From positions 1,984,001 to 2,048,000 of the forward strand of contig NZ_CP116871.1 in NCBI RefSeq assembly GCF_031885415.1: a DNA stretch of 64,000 bases. The letters run 5' to 3'. Source of the stretch: Microbacterium forte. GTDB lineage: Bacteria > Actinomycetota > Actinomycetes > Actinomycetales > Microbacteriaceae. The number at the start of each line of letters is the position of its first letter. Position 1 is the stretch's first letter. The notes under the pieces were generated by a model. That model was not told the DNA's origin. It did not search any database and saw only the letters and a list, made by a program, of their open reading frames with translations. This document shows positions 17,630 through 26,343 of the stretch, in pieces. A program made the translations under genes and the position numbers.

Positions 17630-18293
17630 ATTCCTCCGCGCGCAGCGCGCCGGACGCTCTGGTCCTCGCGTCGGGGTCCCGCGGGGCGAGCTGGAGAGGA
17701 AGCGGCGCCTGCGGCTCGGGGAGCCCGTAGAGCCGGTGCATCCAGCGGCGAGCGTCTTCGAGAGGATACGTGTCGCCGTAGACGGCGTACTTCATGAAGA
17801 TGCCCTCGAGCGTGCTGCGCAGCATGATCTCCTCGAGCGCCGGATCCGCGGCGCCGCGTTCGCGGAAGACCCCGCGAACGATGTCCTCCGACGCCCTCGC
17901 CTCCTCCGCGTGCCGCTCTTCGGCCTCCGCATACAGGCGGTGGGTGGTCGGCTGCTGCTGCATCGCGAAGACCGCGCGCTGCACCGGAAGGGCGTAGCCC
18001 GTGGCGGTGAGGGCGCCGTCGATGATGCCGGCGAGACGGTCGTCGGCCGACCCCTCGGCTTGGGGGATCCCGAACAGCGTCTCGAACCACCGGTCGAGCA
18101 CTGCGGCGATCAGCCGCTCCTTGTTTCCGAAGTGATAGTTCGCGAGGCCCTGAGCGACTCCGGCTCGCCGAGTGATCTCAGCGATGCTCGCGCCCGAGAC
18201 GCCGCGCTCGGCGAACAGATCGACCGCTGCCCGCAGGATGGCTTCGCGGGATCGTTCACGCGCCGCCCGGTTGTGTTCGTCTGAACGTGCCAT
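17628..18293 (-). CDS. TetR-family transcriptional regulator
   Basis: 221 residues from ATG 18293 (a second ATG 7 codons upstream is possible). The DNA-binding domain is clear: R-E-A-I-L-R-A-A-V-D-L-F-A-E-R-G-V-S-G-A-S-I-A-E-I-T-R followed by G-L-A-N-Y-H-F-G-N-K-E-R-L. The helical C-terminal ligand domain is not recognisable. It is divergent from the DUF1266 gene, and the inverted repeat at 18361-18377 overlapping that gene's start is a likely binding site. Confidence 0.88.
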   Translation of the reverse strand: MARSDEHNRAARERSREAILRAAVDLFAERGVSGASIAEITRRAGVAQGLANYHFGNKERLIAAVLDRWFETLFGIPQAEGSADDRLAGIIDGALTATGYALPVQRAVFAMQQQPTTHRLYAEAEERHAEEARASEDIVRGVFRERGAADPALEEIMLRSTLEGIFMKYAVYGDTYPLEDARRWMHRLYGLPEPQAPLPLQLAPRDPDARTRASGALRAEE

Positions 18294-18340
18294 TCGTGTC
18301 CCGCTCCCCAGCATCGGACGACTTCGATTTCTCCCCCGGA

Positions 18341-18377
18341 CGCTATATATTAGCGACTGAATAGCTGTTCAAGCTAT
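18341..18377. promoter_or_regulatory. AT-rich promoter with two inverted repeats, overlapping the DUF1266 start
   Basis: CGCTA-TATAT-TAGCG (18341-18355) and ATAGCT-GTTCA-AGCTAT (18361-18377) lie 5 bases apart. The second covers the ATG at 18376. A repressor bound here would block both transcription and the start region; the divergent TetR protein is the natural candidate. Confidence 0.6.
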
Positions 18378-19224
18378 GAGCGATGCCAGGCCTCACCCTC
18401 AGGAGTGTGATGAGCGCGACAGGATGGTTCATGCGACCCAGAGGCTCGCACCGTCCGAGCTGTACTCCACGGATGACACCGAGGCGAACGAGATCGCCCT
18501 GGGCCTGCTGCAGATCAGCAGCCTGCCGTCCGGCCCGTGGAACGATCCGACGGCCCCCGGCCTCGGAACCGAGGAGAAGGCGCTGCTCGCCGAGCAGTGG
18601 GGCATCCACGATCGCGCGGACTGGCTCGGCATGATCGACCACCTGACCACGGTGCGACGACGACGGCATGGCTGGATGCTCCATCTCGCCGTGCGCAACG
18701 ACCTGCACACAGCCCTCGGGCGGGTGCCGACGACGAAGGAGTGGCTCACCGCGATCGCCGATGAGGGCGGGGACCGACGCGACGCACGACCTTTCGTCCG
18801 CGGCATCGAGCACATCGAGCAGGAGGTGCGCAGGCGAGTCGGCAAAGACGTCGTGACGCCCGACCTCTACGTCCGCACCCTCGACGCGTACGCACTCGGC
18901 CAGGCCGTGGCGATGACGACCTGGGGTGTGGCGCTCGGATACGCCGACGTCGCCGAGGCGCGTCGCATCATCCACCGGATCGGCGTCGACACCCGCCCGT
19001 CGTTCGTGTCGTGGGCCGATTTCGGCCTGAGCTACATCGCCGGACGCGTCATGCACTGGAGCGACGGCGATCTCGACGAGGACTCGTTCGAGAAGTACGG
19101 CGATTCGTCGCCCGTCTTCGCGAGTGCATCCACCGCGAAGCGGAACGGCCCGTGGGCGACGATGCCGTGGCCCGCGGTCATCGATCAGCGGTCTCGGCGC
19201 CGTCACCAGTACCGGATCACCTGA
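18376..19224 (+). CDS. DUF1266 family protein
   Basis: 282 residues. The C-terminal half has the DUF1266 pattern: an invariant W-G-V-A-L-G-Y-x-D-x-x-E-A-R followed by S-x-x-S-W-A-D-F-G-L-S-Y-I-A-G-R and a W-S-D-G region. The family (E. coli YbeU/YbeR) has no known function. N-terminal residues 20-120 are charged and helical, with no signal peptide or membrane segment, so it should be cytoplasmic. It is a single gene under an AT-rich promoter shared with the TetR gene. Confidence 0.8.
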   Translation: MSDARPHPQECDERDRMVHATQRLAPSELYSTDDTEANEIALGLLQISSLPSGPWNDPTAPGLGTEEKALLAEQWGIHDRADWLGMIDHLTTVRRRRHGWMLHLAVRNDLHTALGRVPTTKEWLTAIADEGGDRRDARPFVRGIEHIEQEVRRRVGKDVVTPDLYVRTLDAYALGQAVAMTTWGVALGYADVAEARRIIHRIGVDTRPSFVSWADFGLSYIAGRVMHWSDGDLDEDSFEKYGDSSPVFASASTAKRNGPWATMPWPAVIDQRSRRRHQYRIT

Positions 19225-19236
19225 CCGACCCAGACC

Positions 19237-19281
19237 CACGGATGCGGGCCGACCTGGAGGGGCGTATGGTCCGCATCCGTG
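19237..19281. terminator. hairpin between converging DUF1266 and cebR genes
   Basis: CACGGATGCGG (19237-19247) and CCGCATCCGTG (19271-19281) are perfectly complementary over 11 bp with a 23-base loop, placed 13 bases after the DUF1266 stop. Confidence 0.5.
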
Positions 19282-19322
19282 TTCACTTCCGCGCCGGCGG
19301 AGACGCGGATCGCGTGGAGCGG

Positions 19323-20318
19323 CTACGACGAGGCGCGCACCACGAGCTCTGTCGGGAGGATCGTCGTGTGCGCGGGGTCGCGACCCGCGAGGCGCGAGAG
19401 CAGCACTCCGGCCATCGCCTCCCCCTGCGCATACATCGGCTGTCGCATCGTGGTCAGCTGCGGTTCGGTGCTCAGCGCGACGGACGAGTCGTCGAATCCG
19501 ACGAGCGCGACGTCTTCGGGAACACGGATGCCGGCGGAGCGCAGCGCCGTCAGGGCGCCACGGGCCATGAGGTCGCTGGCGACGAAGATCGCGTCGGGGC
19601 GGCCCTCGGCGAGGATGCGGCGCGCGGCATCCGCTCCGCTGGCCTCGCTGTAGTCACCCGCCTCTTCGGCGAACGGCGAGAGCCCGGCGTCCGCCAGTGC
19701 GCCGCGGAAGCCCTGCACGCGGTCGACCGACGAGACCATCGTCATGGGTCCCGAGATCGTCGCGATGCGTGTGCGGCCGGTCTCGATCAGATGCCGGGTG
19801 GCCGTGCGAGCTCCGGCGACGTTGTCGACGTCGACCACGTAGTCACCCTCGCGGATCCGCACCGGTCGGCCGCCCCAGACCACGGGCACGGCGTCGGCGA
19901 CCCGGTCGATGAAGGCGTCGCTGGTGTGGTGAGACACGATGAGCGCACCGTCGACACCGCCGTTGCGCACGAAGCTGGTCATCTTGTCGCCGGGATCATC
20001 GCTCGCGATGAGCAGGTTGAGCAGGTAGTCCGACCCCCGGAGCGCACCCGTGATGCCCGCGACGATCGAGGCGAAGAACGGGTCGCCGAAGAAGCGCGTG
20101 GTGTCTTCGGGCACGATCAGCGCGATCGCGTGAGTCTGCCTCGACGCGAGCGAGCGAGCCGCGCGATTGGGCACGTAGCTGAGCTCCTCGATCGCGCGCT
20201 TCACCGACTCGAGGGCCTCAGGGCTCACCGCCGTCGAGCCGTTGACGACCCGCGACACCGTCGATCTCGACACCCCTGCGGCCGATGCCACCTCTTCGAT
20301 GGTCGCTCGTGACGACAC
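19323..20318 (-). CDS. cebR: LacI-family repressor of cellobiose utilisation (CebR-like)
   Basis: 331 residues from the GTG at 20318, preceded by GAGGGGAGA. The HTH T-I-E-E-V-A-S-A-A-G-V-S-R-S-T-V-S-R-V and hinge helix (N-R-A-A-R-S-L-A-S) lead into a periplasmic-binding-protein-like effector domain with the D-A-I-F-V-A-S-D-L-M-A and V-G-F-D-D-S motifs. It is the last gene of the cebE-cebF-cebG-bglC cluster, 56 bases after bglC. The two operators upstream of cebE contain TGGGAGCGCTCCCA, the known CebR box of Streptomyces, and this is the strongest reason for the name. Confidence 0.88.
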   Translation of the reverse strand: MSSRATIEEVASAAGVSRSTVSRVVNGSTAVSPEALESVKRAIEELSYVPNRAARSLASRQTHAIALIVPEDTTRFFGDPFFASIVAGITGALRGSDYLLNLLIASDDPGDKMTSFVRNGGVDGALIVSHHTSDAFIDRVADAVPVVWGGRPVRIREGDYVVDVDNVAGARTATRHLIETGRTRIATISGPMTMVSSVDRVQGFRGALADAGLSPFAEEAGDYSEASGADAARRILAEGRPDAIFVASDLMARGALTALRSAGIRVPEDVALVGFDDSSVALSTEPQLTTMRQPMYAQGEAMAGVLLSRLAGRDPAHTTILPTELVVRASS

Positions 20319-20374
20319 GGCTCTCCCCTCTGTCCGGCCGCGAGACCGGATGCTCTCGACTGTCGCTGCCGGCG

Positions 20375-21805
20375 TCAGAGAGCGCGGGCGGCGATGATGC
20401 GAGCGTACTCCCGACCGGAGTCCTTCAGACTCCGCTCCTGGGTGTCGTAGTCGACGCGCACGATGCCGAAGCGCTTGTCGTAGCCCCATGCCCATTCGAA
20501 GTTGTCGAACATCGACCAGTAGAAGTAGCCGCGCACATCGACGCCGGCATCTGCCGCGTCGAGCACGGCCGCGAGGTGCAGCCGCAGGAACTCGGTGCGG
20601 TCGGCGTCGTGCACACGGGTCTCGCCGTCTTCGACCACGGCGACGTCGTCGTAGGCAGCACCGTTCTCGGTCATGTAGAGCACGGTTCCTGCGGGCTCGG
20701 CGTAGTCGGTCCACACGCGCTGCAGCAGACGGGTCAGCCCCTCGGGCTGCACCTCCCAGTTCTGGGCGGTGCGCGGCAGTCCGCGTTCGACCGCGTAGAT
20801 GCCATCGCTCGACGGGTAGGGGCTGCGTGCGGGGCGATCCGTCGCGGGCCCGCCGCTGACCGGCATCTCCGCCGGCGCCGTGCCCGACACGAAGTCGCCG
20901 TGGTAGTAGTTGACGCCCTGCGTGTCGATGGGCTGCGAGATCACGTCGAGATCGCCGTCATGGACGGCATCCGTGAAGCGCGACACCGCGTCGGCATCCA
21001 CCGCCCTGATGTCCCTGATGATGTCGTCGGGGTACACGCCGCGGTAGATCGGGTCGAGGAACCAGCGGTTGAACTGGCCGTCGACCCGACGAGCCGCGTC
21101 GACGTCGGCGGGATTCGCCGGATCCGCCGGGTCTGCGACGGTGTGGTTCAGGGTGATGCCGAGGTTGAGGCTCGCATCCCGACCGCGCAGCTCGCGCACC
21201 GTCTCGCCGTGGGCGAGCAGCAGGTGGTGGGCCGAGAGCAGCCCCTCGGCGACGCTCGTGTGCCCGGGAGCGTGCTCGCCGCCCGTGTAGGAGAGGAACG
21301 ACGAGCACCAGGGCTCGTTCAGCGTCGTCCACACGTTCACACGGTCGCCCAGTGCGTCGTGCATCGTGCCCGCGTACTCGAGGAAGCGTCCGACGGTGTC
21401 GCGGTTCGTCCAGCCGCCGGTCTCCTGCAGCGCCTGCGGCATGTCCCAGTGATACAGGGTCAGCCACGGCAGGATGTCGTTCGCGAGCAGCTCGTCGACG
21501 AGGCGCTCGTAGAAGTCGACGCCCTTCGCGTTGACCGCGCCGCCGTCAGGACGCACCCGCGACCACGAGGTCGAGAAGCGGTAGGTCTGCAGCCCGAGCT
21601 CCTTCATGAGCGCGACGTCCTGCGGGTAGCGGTGATAGTGGTCGCACGCCACGTCGCCGTTGTCCCCGCCGATGACCGCACCCGGCTCGCGGCTGAAGGC
21701 ATCCCAGATCGACGCGGTGCGCCCGTCTTCGAAAGCGGCCCCCTCGATCTGGTACGCCGCTGTCGCGGCGCCGAACAGGAACTTCTCGGGGAAGGCGCGG
21801 GTCAT
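20375..21805 (-). CDS. bglC: GH1 beta-glucosidase (BglC-like, intracellular)
   Basis: 476 residues from ATG 21805, chosen because AAAGGA lies 8 bases upstream; an ATG three codons earlier overlaps the cebG stop and is the alternative. A complete GH1 barrel: F-L-F-G-A-A-T-A-A-Y-Q-I-E-G at the start, acid/base Glu164 in T-L-N-E-P, nucleophile Glu380 in M-T-E-N-G, and the W-S-M-F-D-N-F-E-W aglycone-site motif near the end. No signal peptide, so it cleaves imported cellobiose and cello-oligosaccharides to glucose in the cytoplasm, as BglC does in Streptomyces. Confidence 0.95.
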   Translation of the reverse strand: MTRAFPEKFLFGAATAAYQIEGAAFEDGRTASIWDAFSREPGAVIGGDNGDVACDHYHRYPQDVALMKELGLQTYRFSTSWSRVRPDGGAVNAKGVDFYERLVDELLANDILPWLTLYHWDMPQALQETGGWTNRDTVGRFLEYAGTMHDALGDRVNVWTTLNEPWCSSFLSYTGGEHAPGHTSVAEGLLSAHHLLLAHGETVRELRGRDASLNLGITLNHTVADPADPANPADVDAARRVDGQFNRWFLDPIYRGVYPDDIIRDIRAVDADAVSRFTDAVHDGDLDVISQPIDTQGVNYYHGDFVSGTAPAEMPVSGGPATDRPARSPYPSSDGIYAVERGLPRTAQNWEVQPEGLTRLLQRVWTDYAEPAGTVLYMTENGAAYDDVAVVEDGETRVHDADRTEFLRLHLAAVLDAADAGVDVRGYFYWSMFDNFEWAWGYDKRFGIVRVDYDTQERSLKDSGREYARIIAARAL

Positions 21806-21810
21806 AGGGG

Positions 21811-22701
21811 TCATCCTTTCACCGCGCCCGCCATGATGCCACTGACCAGCTGCCGGCCCGCCACCACGAAGAGGACGAGCAGCGGAAGGGTCGCGAGCAC
21901 CGCACCGGCGAGCACGATCGAGTAGTCGATGTAATAGCCGGACTGCAGCTGGCTGAGCGCCGTCTGCAGAGTCGGGTTCTGCGGGGAGAGCACGATCAGC
22001 GGCCACAGGTAGTCGGTCCACGCGGTCATGAAGGTGAAGAGCCCGAGGATCGCCATGGCGGGCCGAGCCGCCGGGAGGCCGACGGTGAGGAACGTGCGGA
22101 ACTGGTTGGCGCCGTCCATGCGCGCGGCCTCGATCAGCTCGTCGGGGATCACGTCGACCAGGTACTGCCGCATGAAGAAGACGCCGAAGGCGGTGACCAG
22201 GGTCGGCACGATGACCGCGCCGATCGACCCCGTCCAGCCGAGCTCGCGCATCAGCATGAACAGGGGGATGATGCCGAGCTGCGTCGGGATCGCCATGGTC
22301 GCGATCACGAAGATCATCAGTCCGTCGCGTCCCTTGAAGCGGAGCTTGGCGAACGCGTATCCGGCGAGCGTCGAGAACGTCACGACCGACAGCGTGATGA
22401 TGCCGGAGATGAGGAACGAGTTCCCGAGCGCCAGCCAGAACGGGATCGCGTCGAACACCTTGGCGGCGTTGGCGAGGAAGTTGCCGCCGGGGATCAACGG
22501 CAGGGTCTCGCCGCGCGTCGAGTTGGTGCCGCTCGCCACGACGACCGACCACCACAGCGGGTAGACGCTGCCGATGATGAATGCGGCGAGCAGGCCGTAG
22601 GTGAGGAATCCGGGGCGGCTGCCGATTCCGGCGTTTCCGCCGACGGTGCCTCGGCGCCTGCGGATCTTCTCGGGGACGCTCAGCGCCTGTGTGGCGGTCA
22701 T
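21811..22701 (-). CDS. cebG: carbohydrate ABC transporter permease (CUT1, MalG-like; CebG)
   Basis: 296 residues with six membrane segments. The EAA loop reads E-L-I-E-A-A-R-M-D-G-A-N-Q-F-R-T-F, typical of CUT1 permeases, and the F-F-M-R-Q-Y-L motif marks the MalG side. Its ATG overlaps the cebF stop by 4 bases. No ATPase is encoded in the operon; Streptomyces sugar importers of this class share the MsiK ATPase, so a shared ATPase elsewhere is expected. Confidence 0.92.
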   Translation of the reverse strand: MTATQALSVPEKIRRRRGTVGGNAGIGSRPGFLTYGLLAAFIIGSVYPLWWSVVVASGTNSTRGETLPLIPGGNFLANAAKVFDAIPFWLALGNSFLISGIITLSVVTFSTLAGYAFAKLRFKGRDGLMIFVIATMAIPTQLGIIPLFMLMRELGWTGSIGAVIVPTLVTAFGVFFMRQYLVDVIPDELIEAARMDGANQFRTFLTVGLPAARPAMAILGLFTFMTAWTDYLWPLIVLSPQNPTLQTALSQLQSGYYIDYSIVLAGAVLATLPLLVLFVVAGRQLVSGIMAGAVKG

Positions 22702-23786
22702 CGCGCGTTCTCCTCGGTAGTGGTGGCGATCGTCGAGCCTGCGGCTGCGGCCGTCGCGGCCGCGGCCGCGGCGGTGCGTGCGCGCCGTCGCGCGGCACGG
22801 TTCTGGGGAGCATCGCCTGTCGAGATCCGCCTCGAGATGAGGAAGTTGATCACTCCGATGCCCACGATGAGCAGGAACAGCAGGATCGCGACGGCGGATG
22901 CCTCGCCGAGGTCTCGACGGAAGAAGGCGAGCTCCCACAGGAACAGCACCGTGGTCTGGAACTGTCGGTCGCTGCCGCCGATGCCGCCCGCGGTCGAGAC
23001 GTCGAACAGACGGGGCTCGGCGAAGATCTGCAGACCGCCGATCGTGGCCGTGATGATCACGAAGATGAGGGTCGGGCGGATCGTGGGGATCGTGATCGAG
23101 AAGAAGCGACGCGCGGCTCCTGCGCCGTCGAGCGCGGCCGACTCGTAGAGGTCGCGAGGCACCGCCTGCATGGCGGCGAGCAGGATGAGGGCGTTGTAGC
23201 CGGTCCAGCGGAAGTTCACCATCACGGCGATCGCCAGGTGCGAGAGCGCGGTGTCGTGCTTCCACTGCTGGTCGGCGATGCCGATCAGGTTGAGCAGGTT
23301 GTTGGCGAGGCCGTCGGCCTCGTTGAAGATGCTCGAGAAGATGATGGCGACGGCGACGGGCGTGACCACGAACGGGATGAGGATGCTCATGCGCCAGAAG
23401 GTGGGGGCACGGAGGCCGCGATCGAGCAGGTACGCGATCACCAGGGCGACCGCGAGCTGCGGGATCGCCGACAGCAGGAAGATGCTCAGGGTGTTGAAGA
23501 TCGAGTTCCAGAACATCGCGTCGCCGAGGATCTCGATGAAGTTCCCTGCGCCGATGAACTCACCCTGCCCCTTGAGCAGGTCCCACTCGTGCACGGCCAC
23601 CCACACCGTGTAGAGCAGAGGGAAGAGTCCGACCAGCCCGAACAGCAGGAAGAACGGCGAGATGTAGAAGTACGGGGACGCGTTCTGGTCGAACCGCGAG
23701 AGGCGGTGCCGCCAGGGACGCCGGCCAGCGGCATCCGCCTTCGGCGCATCGGATGCCGTCTCGCGGCGCTCCGCTGTGAGGGTCAT
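22698..23786 (-). CDS. cebF: carbohydrate ABC transporter permease (CUT1, MalF-like; CebF)
   Basis: 362 residues. A 40-residue charged N-terminal tail precedes six membrane segments (first: Y-I-S-P-F-F-L-L-F-G-L-V-G-L-F-P-L). The EAA loop is L-Y-E-S-A-A-L-D-G-A-G-A. The C-terminal 40 residues form an alanine/arginine-rich tail. It partners CebG to form the membrane channel and receives cellobiose from CebE. Confidence 0.92.
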   Translation of the reverse strand: MTLTAERRETASDAPKADAAGRRPWRHRLSRFDQNASPYFYISPFFLLFGLVGLFPLLYTVWVAVHEWDLLKGQGEFIGAGNFIEILGDAMFWNSIFNTLSIFLLSAIPQLAVALVIAYLLDRGLRAPTFWRMSILIPFVVTPVAVAIIFSSIFNEADGLANNLLNLIGIADQQWKHDTALSHLAIAVMVNFRWTGYNALILLAAMQAVPRDLYESAALDGAGAARRFFSITIPTIRPTLIFVIITATIGGLQIFAEPRLFDVSTAGGIGGSDRQFQTTVLFLWELAFFRRDLGEASAVAILLFLLIVGIGVINFLISRRISTGDAPQNRAARRRARTAAAAAATAAAAGSTIATTTEENAR

Positions 23787-23809
23787 GAGGGGTTCCTTCG
23801 TCTGAGTGG

Positions 23810-23950
23810 CGCGTGTCGTCTCGCTCGGCTCCGCCGCGCTCGCTCAACGCCCGGAGAGTCGTCGGTCGTTGAGCGAGGAGCGAAGCCCCGAGACGAGACG
23901 CGGTGAGCGTTTCGTCTCGGGCGGCTCCGCTGCGCTCGCTCAACGACCGG
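23810..23950. repeat. palindromic intergenic repeat, family C, three units
   Basis: Units at about 23810-23856, 23861-23901 (inverted) and 23907-23950 share the words GTCTCG, GCTCGCTCAACG and its complement CGTTGAGCGAG. They fill the cebE-cebF gap on the minus strand. Related copies lie at 26021-26060 and 44498-44592. Confidence 0.85.
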
Positions 23951-23954
23951 AGGG

Positions 23955-25262
23955 TCAGTCGACCAGCTCGTTCAGGAGCTTGACCGCGGCATCCCAGGCG
24001 CCCTGGGTGTCGGTCTCGCCGCGGTCGAGGCCGCTGAGGGCCGGACCGAAGACGTTCTCCTGGATCACCGAGTCGTCGGCGCCCTTGAACTGCGCCACGA
24101 CACCCTTCGCACGCTCGGCGAGGATGGCGCCGGTGGGCGCGTCGTTGAAGAACGCGTTCGGCGTCGCCTCTGCGGAGAGCGTCTCCTGCGCCTCGACGGT
24201 GGAGGGGAAGTTGCCCGCGGCGGCGGACTGCTTGACCTGCTGCTCGGGCTGCGTCAGCCAGTCGGCCAGGTCGGCCGCGGCTTCCTTGTGCTCGGAGCTC
24301 TCGGGGATCGACAGGAAGGCGCCGCCCCAGTTGGCTGCTCCGCCGGGGAACACGTCGGCGAAGTCCCAGCCGGTCGATGCGTCGCCGCCTCCGGCCTCGA
24401 CCTGACCCTGCACGACTCCGAGCATCCAGCCGGGGCAGACGAACGTGGCGAAGGTGCCGTCGACGAACGACTTGCCGCCGTTCCAGTCCCATGCGGTCTG
24501 CGCGGCGGACTGGCCGCCCTCGGTCGCGGAGCCGAGCAGTTCGAAGCGCTCCTTGAGCTCGGCGTTGTCCTCGACGTTGAGCTCGCCATCGGAGGTGTAG
24601 TAGCCCTCGTCGAGCTGGTTGACCATCGCGTTCCAGACGAAGCCGGAGTGGTCGTACCAGGCCTTGCCGGTCTTCGCCGTGTACTCGGCACCCACCGCGA
24701 AGTAGTTCTCCCAGTCGCCGTTCAGCAGCTCGGCCACCGACTCGCGGTCGCTCGGGAGTCCTGCTGCCTCGAAGGCTGCGCCGTTGTAGCAGATGCCGCT
24801 CGGGCCGATGTCGGTGCCGTAGCCGATCACGCGGCCCTCGGCATCGGTCGCCTGTCCGTACTTCCAGTCGACCCAGTCGGCCTTGCGGTCTTCGATGCCG
24901 TAGTCGCGCAGGTCGACGAAGGTGTCGGAGACGTCCATGATGGCGCCGAGCCAGCCCTCCTCGATCGCCACGACGTCGCTCAGGCCCGAGCCTGCCGCGA
25001 TCTTCGTGAACGCGTCGGTGCGGGCGTTGCCGCCGGTGTCGATGTTGGTCGCCTCGATCGTGACGTTCGGGTTCGCCTTCTCGTACTCGTCGTAGAGGTC
25101 GTCGTATCCGAAGGTGCCGAACGTCGTGACGGTCAGCGTGACCTTCTCGTCACCGGTGGCGCTGTCTCCCGAGTCGGCAGAGGCGCAGCCGGCGAGGGCC
25201 AGGGCAGAGACGGATGCGACGGCTGCTGCCGTCAGGATCCGCTTGCGGGCACGTGTGTTCAC
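23955..25262 (-). CDS. cebE: cellobiose/cello-oligosaccharide-binding lipoprotein (CebE-like)
   Basis: 435 residues from a GTG start with AAAGGAG upstream. A lipoprotein signal peptide ends L-A-L-A-G-C, so the mature protein is tethered to the outer face of the membrane by Cys26. It is an SBP_bac_1-type sugar-binding protein (V-T-L-T-V-T-T-F-G-T-F-G-Y-D at the start; the A-A-D-L-A-D-W-L segment near the end). It delivers sugar to CebF-CebG. The substrate is inferred from the CebR boxes and from bglC. A long repeat element separates it from cebF. Confidence 0.9.
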   Translation of the reverse strand: MNTRARKRILTAAAVASVSALALAGCASADSGDSATGDEKVTLTVTTFGTFGYDDLYDEYEKANPNVTIEATNIDTGGNARTDAFTKIAAGSGLSDVVAIEEGWLGAIMDVSDTFVDLRDYGIEDRKADWVDWKYGQATDAEGRVIGYGTDIGPSGICYNGAAFEAAGLPSDRESVAELLNGDWENYFAVGAEYTAKTGKAWYDHSGFVWNAMVNQLDEGYYTSDGELNVEDNAELKERFELLGSATEGGQSAAQTAWDWNGGKSFVDGTFATFVCPGWMLGVVQGQVEAGGGDASTGWDFADVFPGGAANWGGAFLSIPESSEHKEAAADLADWLTQPEQQVKQSAAAGNFPSTVEAQETLSAEATPNAFFNDAPTGAILAERAKGVVAQFKGADDSVIQENVFGPALSGLDRGETDTQGAWDAAVKLLNELVD

Positions 25263-25332
25263 AGTTCACTCCTTTGTGGTGGGTCGTGCGGTGGTGGTGC
25301 GTGTGGTGCGTCGGGGCAATGCGCGGAACCCT

Positions 25333-25382
25333 CGTGGGAGCGCTCCCACGCATTGATGAGAGACTCTATGGGAGCGCTCCCA
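25333..25382 (-). promoter_or_regulatory. two CebR operators upstream of cebE
   Basis: CGTGGGAGCGCTCCCACG (25333-25350) is a perfect palindrome and TGGGAGCGCTCCCA recurs at 25369-25382; centres are 34 bp apart, close to three helical turns. TGGGAGCGCTCCCA is the established CebR/CelR box of Streptomyces and Thermobifida. The pair lies 70-120 bases upstream of cebE and also just upstream of the divergent apt promoter. Confidence 0.93.
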
Positions 25383-25407
25383 CGAATGTCAAGCCCTCGC
25401 GTTGGCG

Positions 25408-25422
25408 TACCCTTGACCGGTG
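25408..25422 (+). promoter_or_regulatory. leaderless-type promoter of apt
   Basis: TACCCT (25408-25413) ends 6 bases before the GTG start with no ribosome-binding site. Confidence 0.55.
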
Positions 25423-25950
25423 CCCGACACCGAACTCTCCCCCGCCCTCGTCCGCGCCGAATCGCTGATCCGCAGCATCCCGGACTACCCGGAGGCGGGG
25501 ATCATCTTCCGCGACATCACGCCGCTGCTCGCCGACGCCGAGGCGCTTCAGGCCACGACCGACGCGATCATCGCGCCGTTCGCAGGGCAGTTCGACGTGG
25601 TCGCGGGCATCGAGGCGCGGGGGTTCATCCTCGCCGGGGCGGCCGCCATCGCCGCCGGCGTGGGACTCATCCCGATCCGCAAGGCCGGCAAGCTGCCCCG
25701 GCCCGCGGCATCCGTCGACTACGCGCTCGAGTACGGCACGGCGACGATCGAGATGCACGACGACCTGCCCGCAGGATCCCGAGTGCTCCTGATCGACGAC
25801 GTGCTCGCCACGGGTGGCACGCTCGCCGCAGGACGCGAGCTCGTGGAGCGCCTCGGCAGCCACGTCGTCGGGATCTCGGTGCTGTTCGAGATCGACGGCC
25901 TGGGCGGCCGCGAGGCCATCGGAGACCTGCACACCGTCTTCCACGCCTGA
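25420..25950 (+). CDS. apt: adenine phosphoribosyltransferase
   Basis: 176 residues. It converts adenine and PRPP to AMP in purine salvage. The opening S-I-P-D-Y-P-E-A-G-I-I-F-R-D-I-T-P-L-L is characteristic of Apt, and the PRPP-binding motif is L-L-I-D-D-V-L-A-T-G-G-T (about 125-136). The E-A-R-G-F-I-L-A adenine-site loop is present. Start GTG with a leaderless-type -10 box. It is separated from purS by a family C repeat. Confidence 0.95.
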   Translation: MPDTELSPALVRAESLIRSIPDYPEAGIIFRDITPLLADAEALQATTDAIIAPFAGQFDVVAGIEARGFILAGAAAIAAGVGLIPIRKAGKLPRPAASVDYALEYGTATIEMHDDLPAGSRVLLIDDVLATGGTLAAGRELVERLGSHVVGISVLFEIDGLGGREAIGDLHTVFHA

Positions 25951-26020
25951 CGCTCGCGCTCTCGCTCAAGGCGCCTTCCGCGAGCCGGTAGACTGGTCGC
26001 GCCCGTCCGCCCGCGACTCC

Positions 26021-26060
26021 CGCGTTTCGACTCCTCGCTGCGCTCGTCGCTCAACGACCG
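26021..26060. repeat. family C repeat, single unit
   Basis: Bases 26021-26060 match the family C unit (CGTTTCGACTC, then CTCGCTGCGCTCGTCGCTCAACGACCG) between apt and purS, with no second arm. Confidence 0.75.
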
Positions 26061-26094
26061 ATAGCTGCGGCCTGCGGCCGCCAGGAGGATCCAC

Positions 26095-26343
26095 ATGCCC
26101 ACCATCGTCGTCGACGTCATGCCCAAGCCCGAACTGCTCGACCCGCAGGGGAAGGCCGTCTCTGGCGCATTCTCCCGTCTGGGCGTCGAGGGCTTCACCG
26201 ATGTCCGCATCGGCAAGCGCTTCGAGCTCACCGTCGAGGGCGAGGTCACCGACGAGATCCTCGCCGAGGCCCGTCGCATCGCCGACGAGGTGCTCTCCAA
26301 CTCCGTGATCGAAGACGTCGTGGGCATCGAGGTCGCTGAGTGA
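26095..26343 (+). CDS. purS: phosphoribosylformylglycinamidine synthase subunit PurS
   Basis: 82 residues, the normal PurS length. [18 protein letters not shown] and the R-I-G-K-R-F-E-L motif are typical. PurS bridges PurL and the PurQ glutaminase in the FGAM synthase complex. AGGAGGAT precedes the ATG, and the stop overlaps the purQ GTG by 4 bases. Confidence 0.95.
   Translation: MPTIVVDVMPKPELLDPQGKAVSGAFSRLGVEGFTDVRIGKRFELTVEGEVTDEILAEARRIADEVLSNSVIEDVVGIEVAE

Noticed and set aside
23810..23950. CRISPR array
   Set aside because: The repeated units are inverted, of unequal length and without regular spacers; they belong to a dispersed palindromic family.
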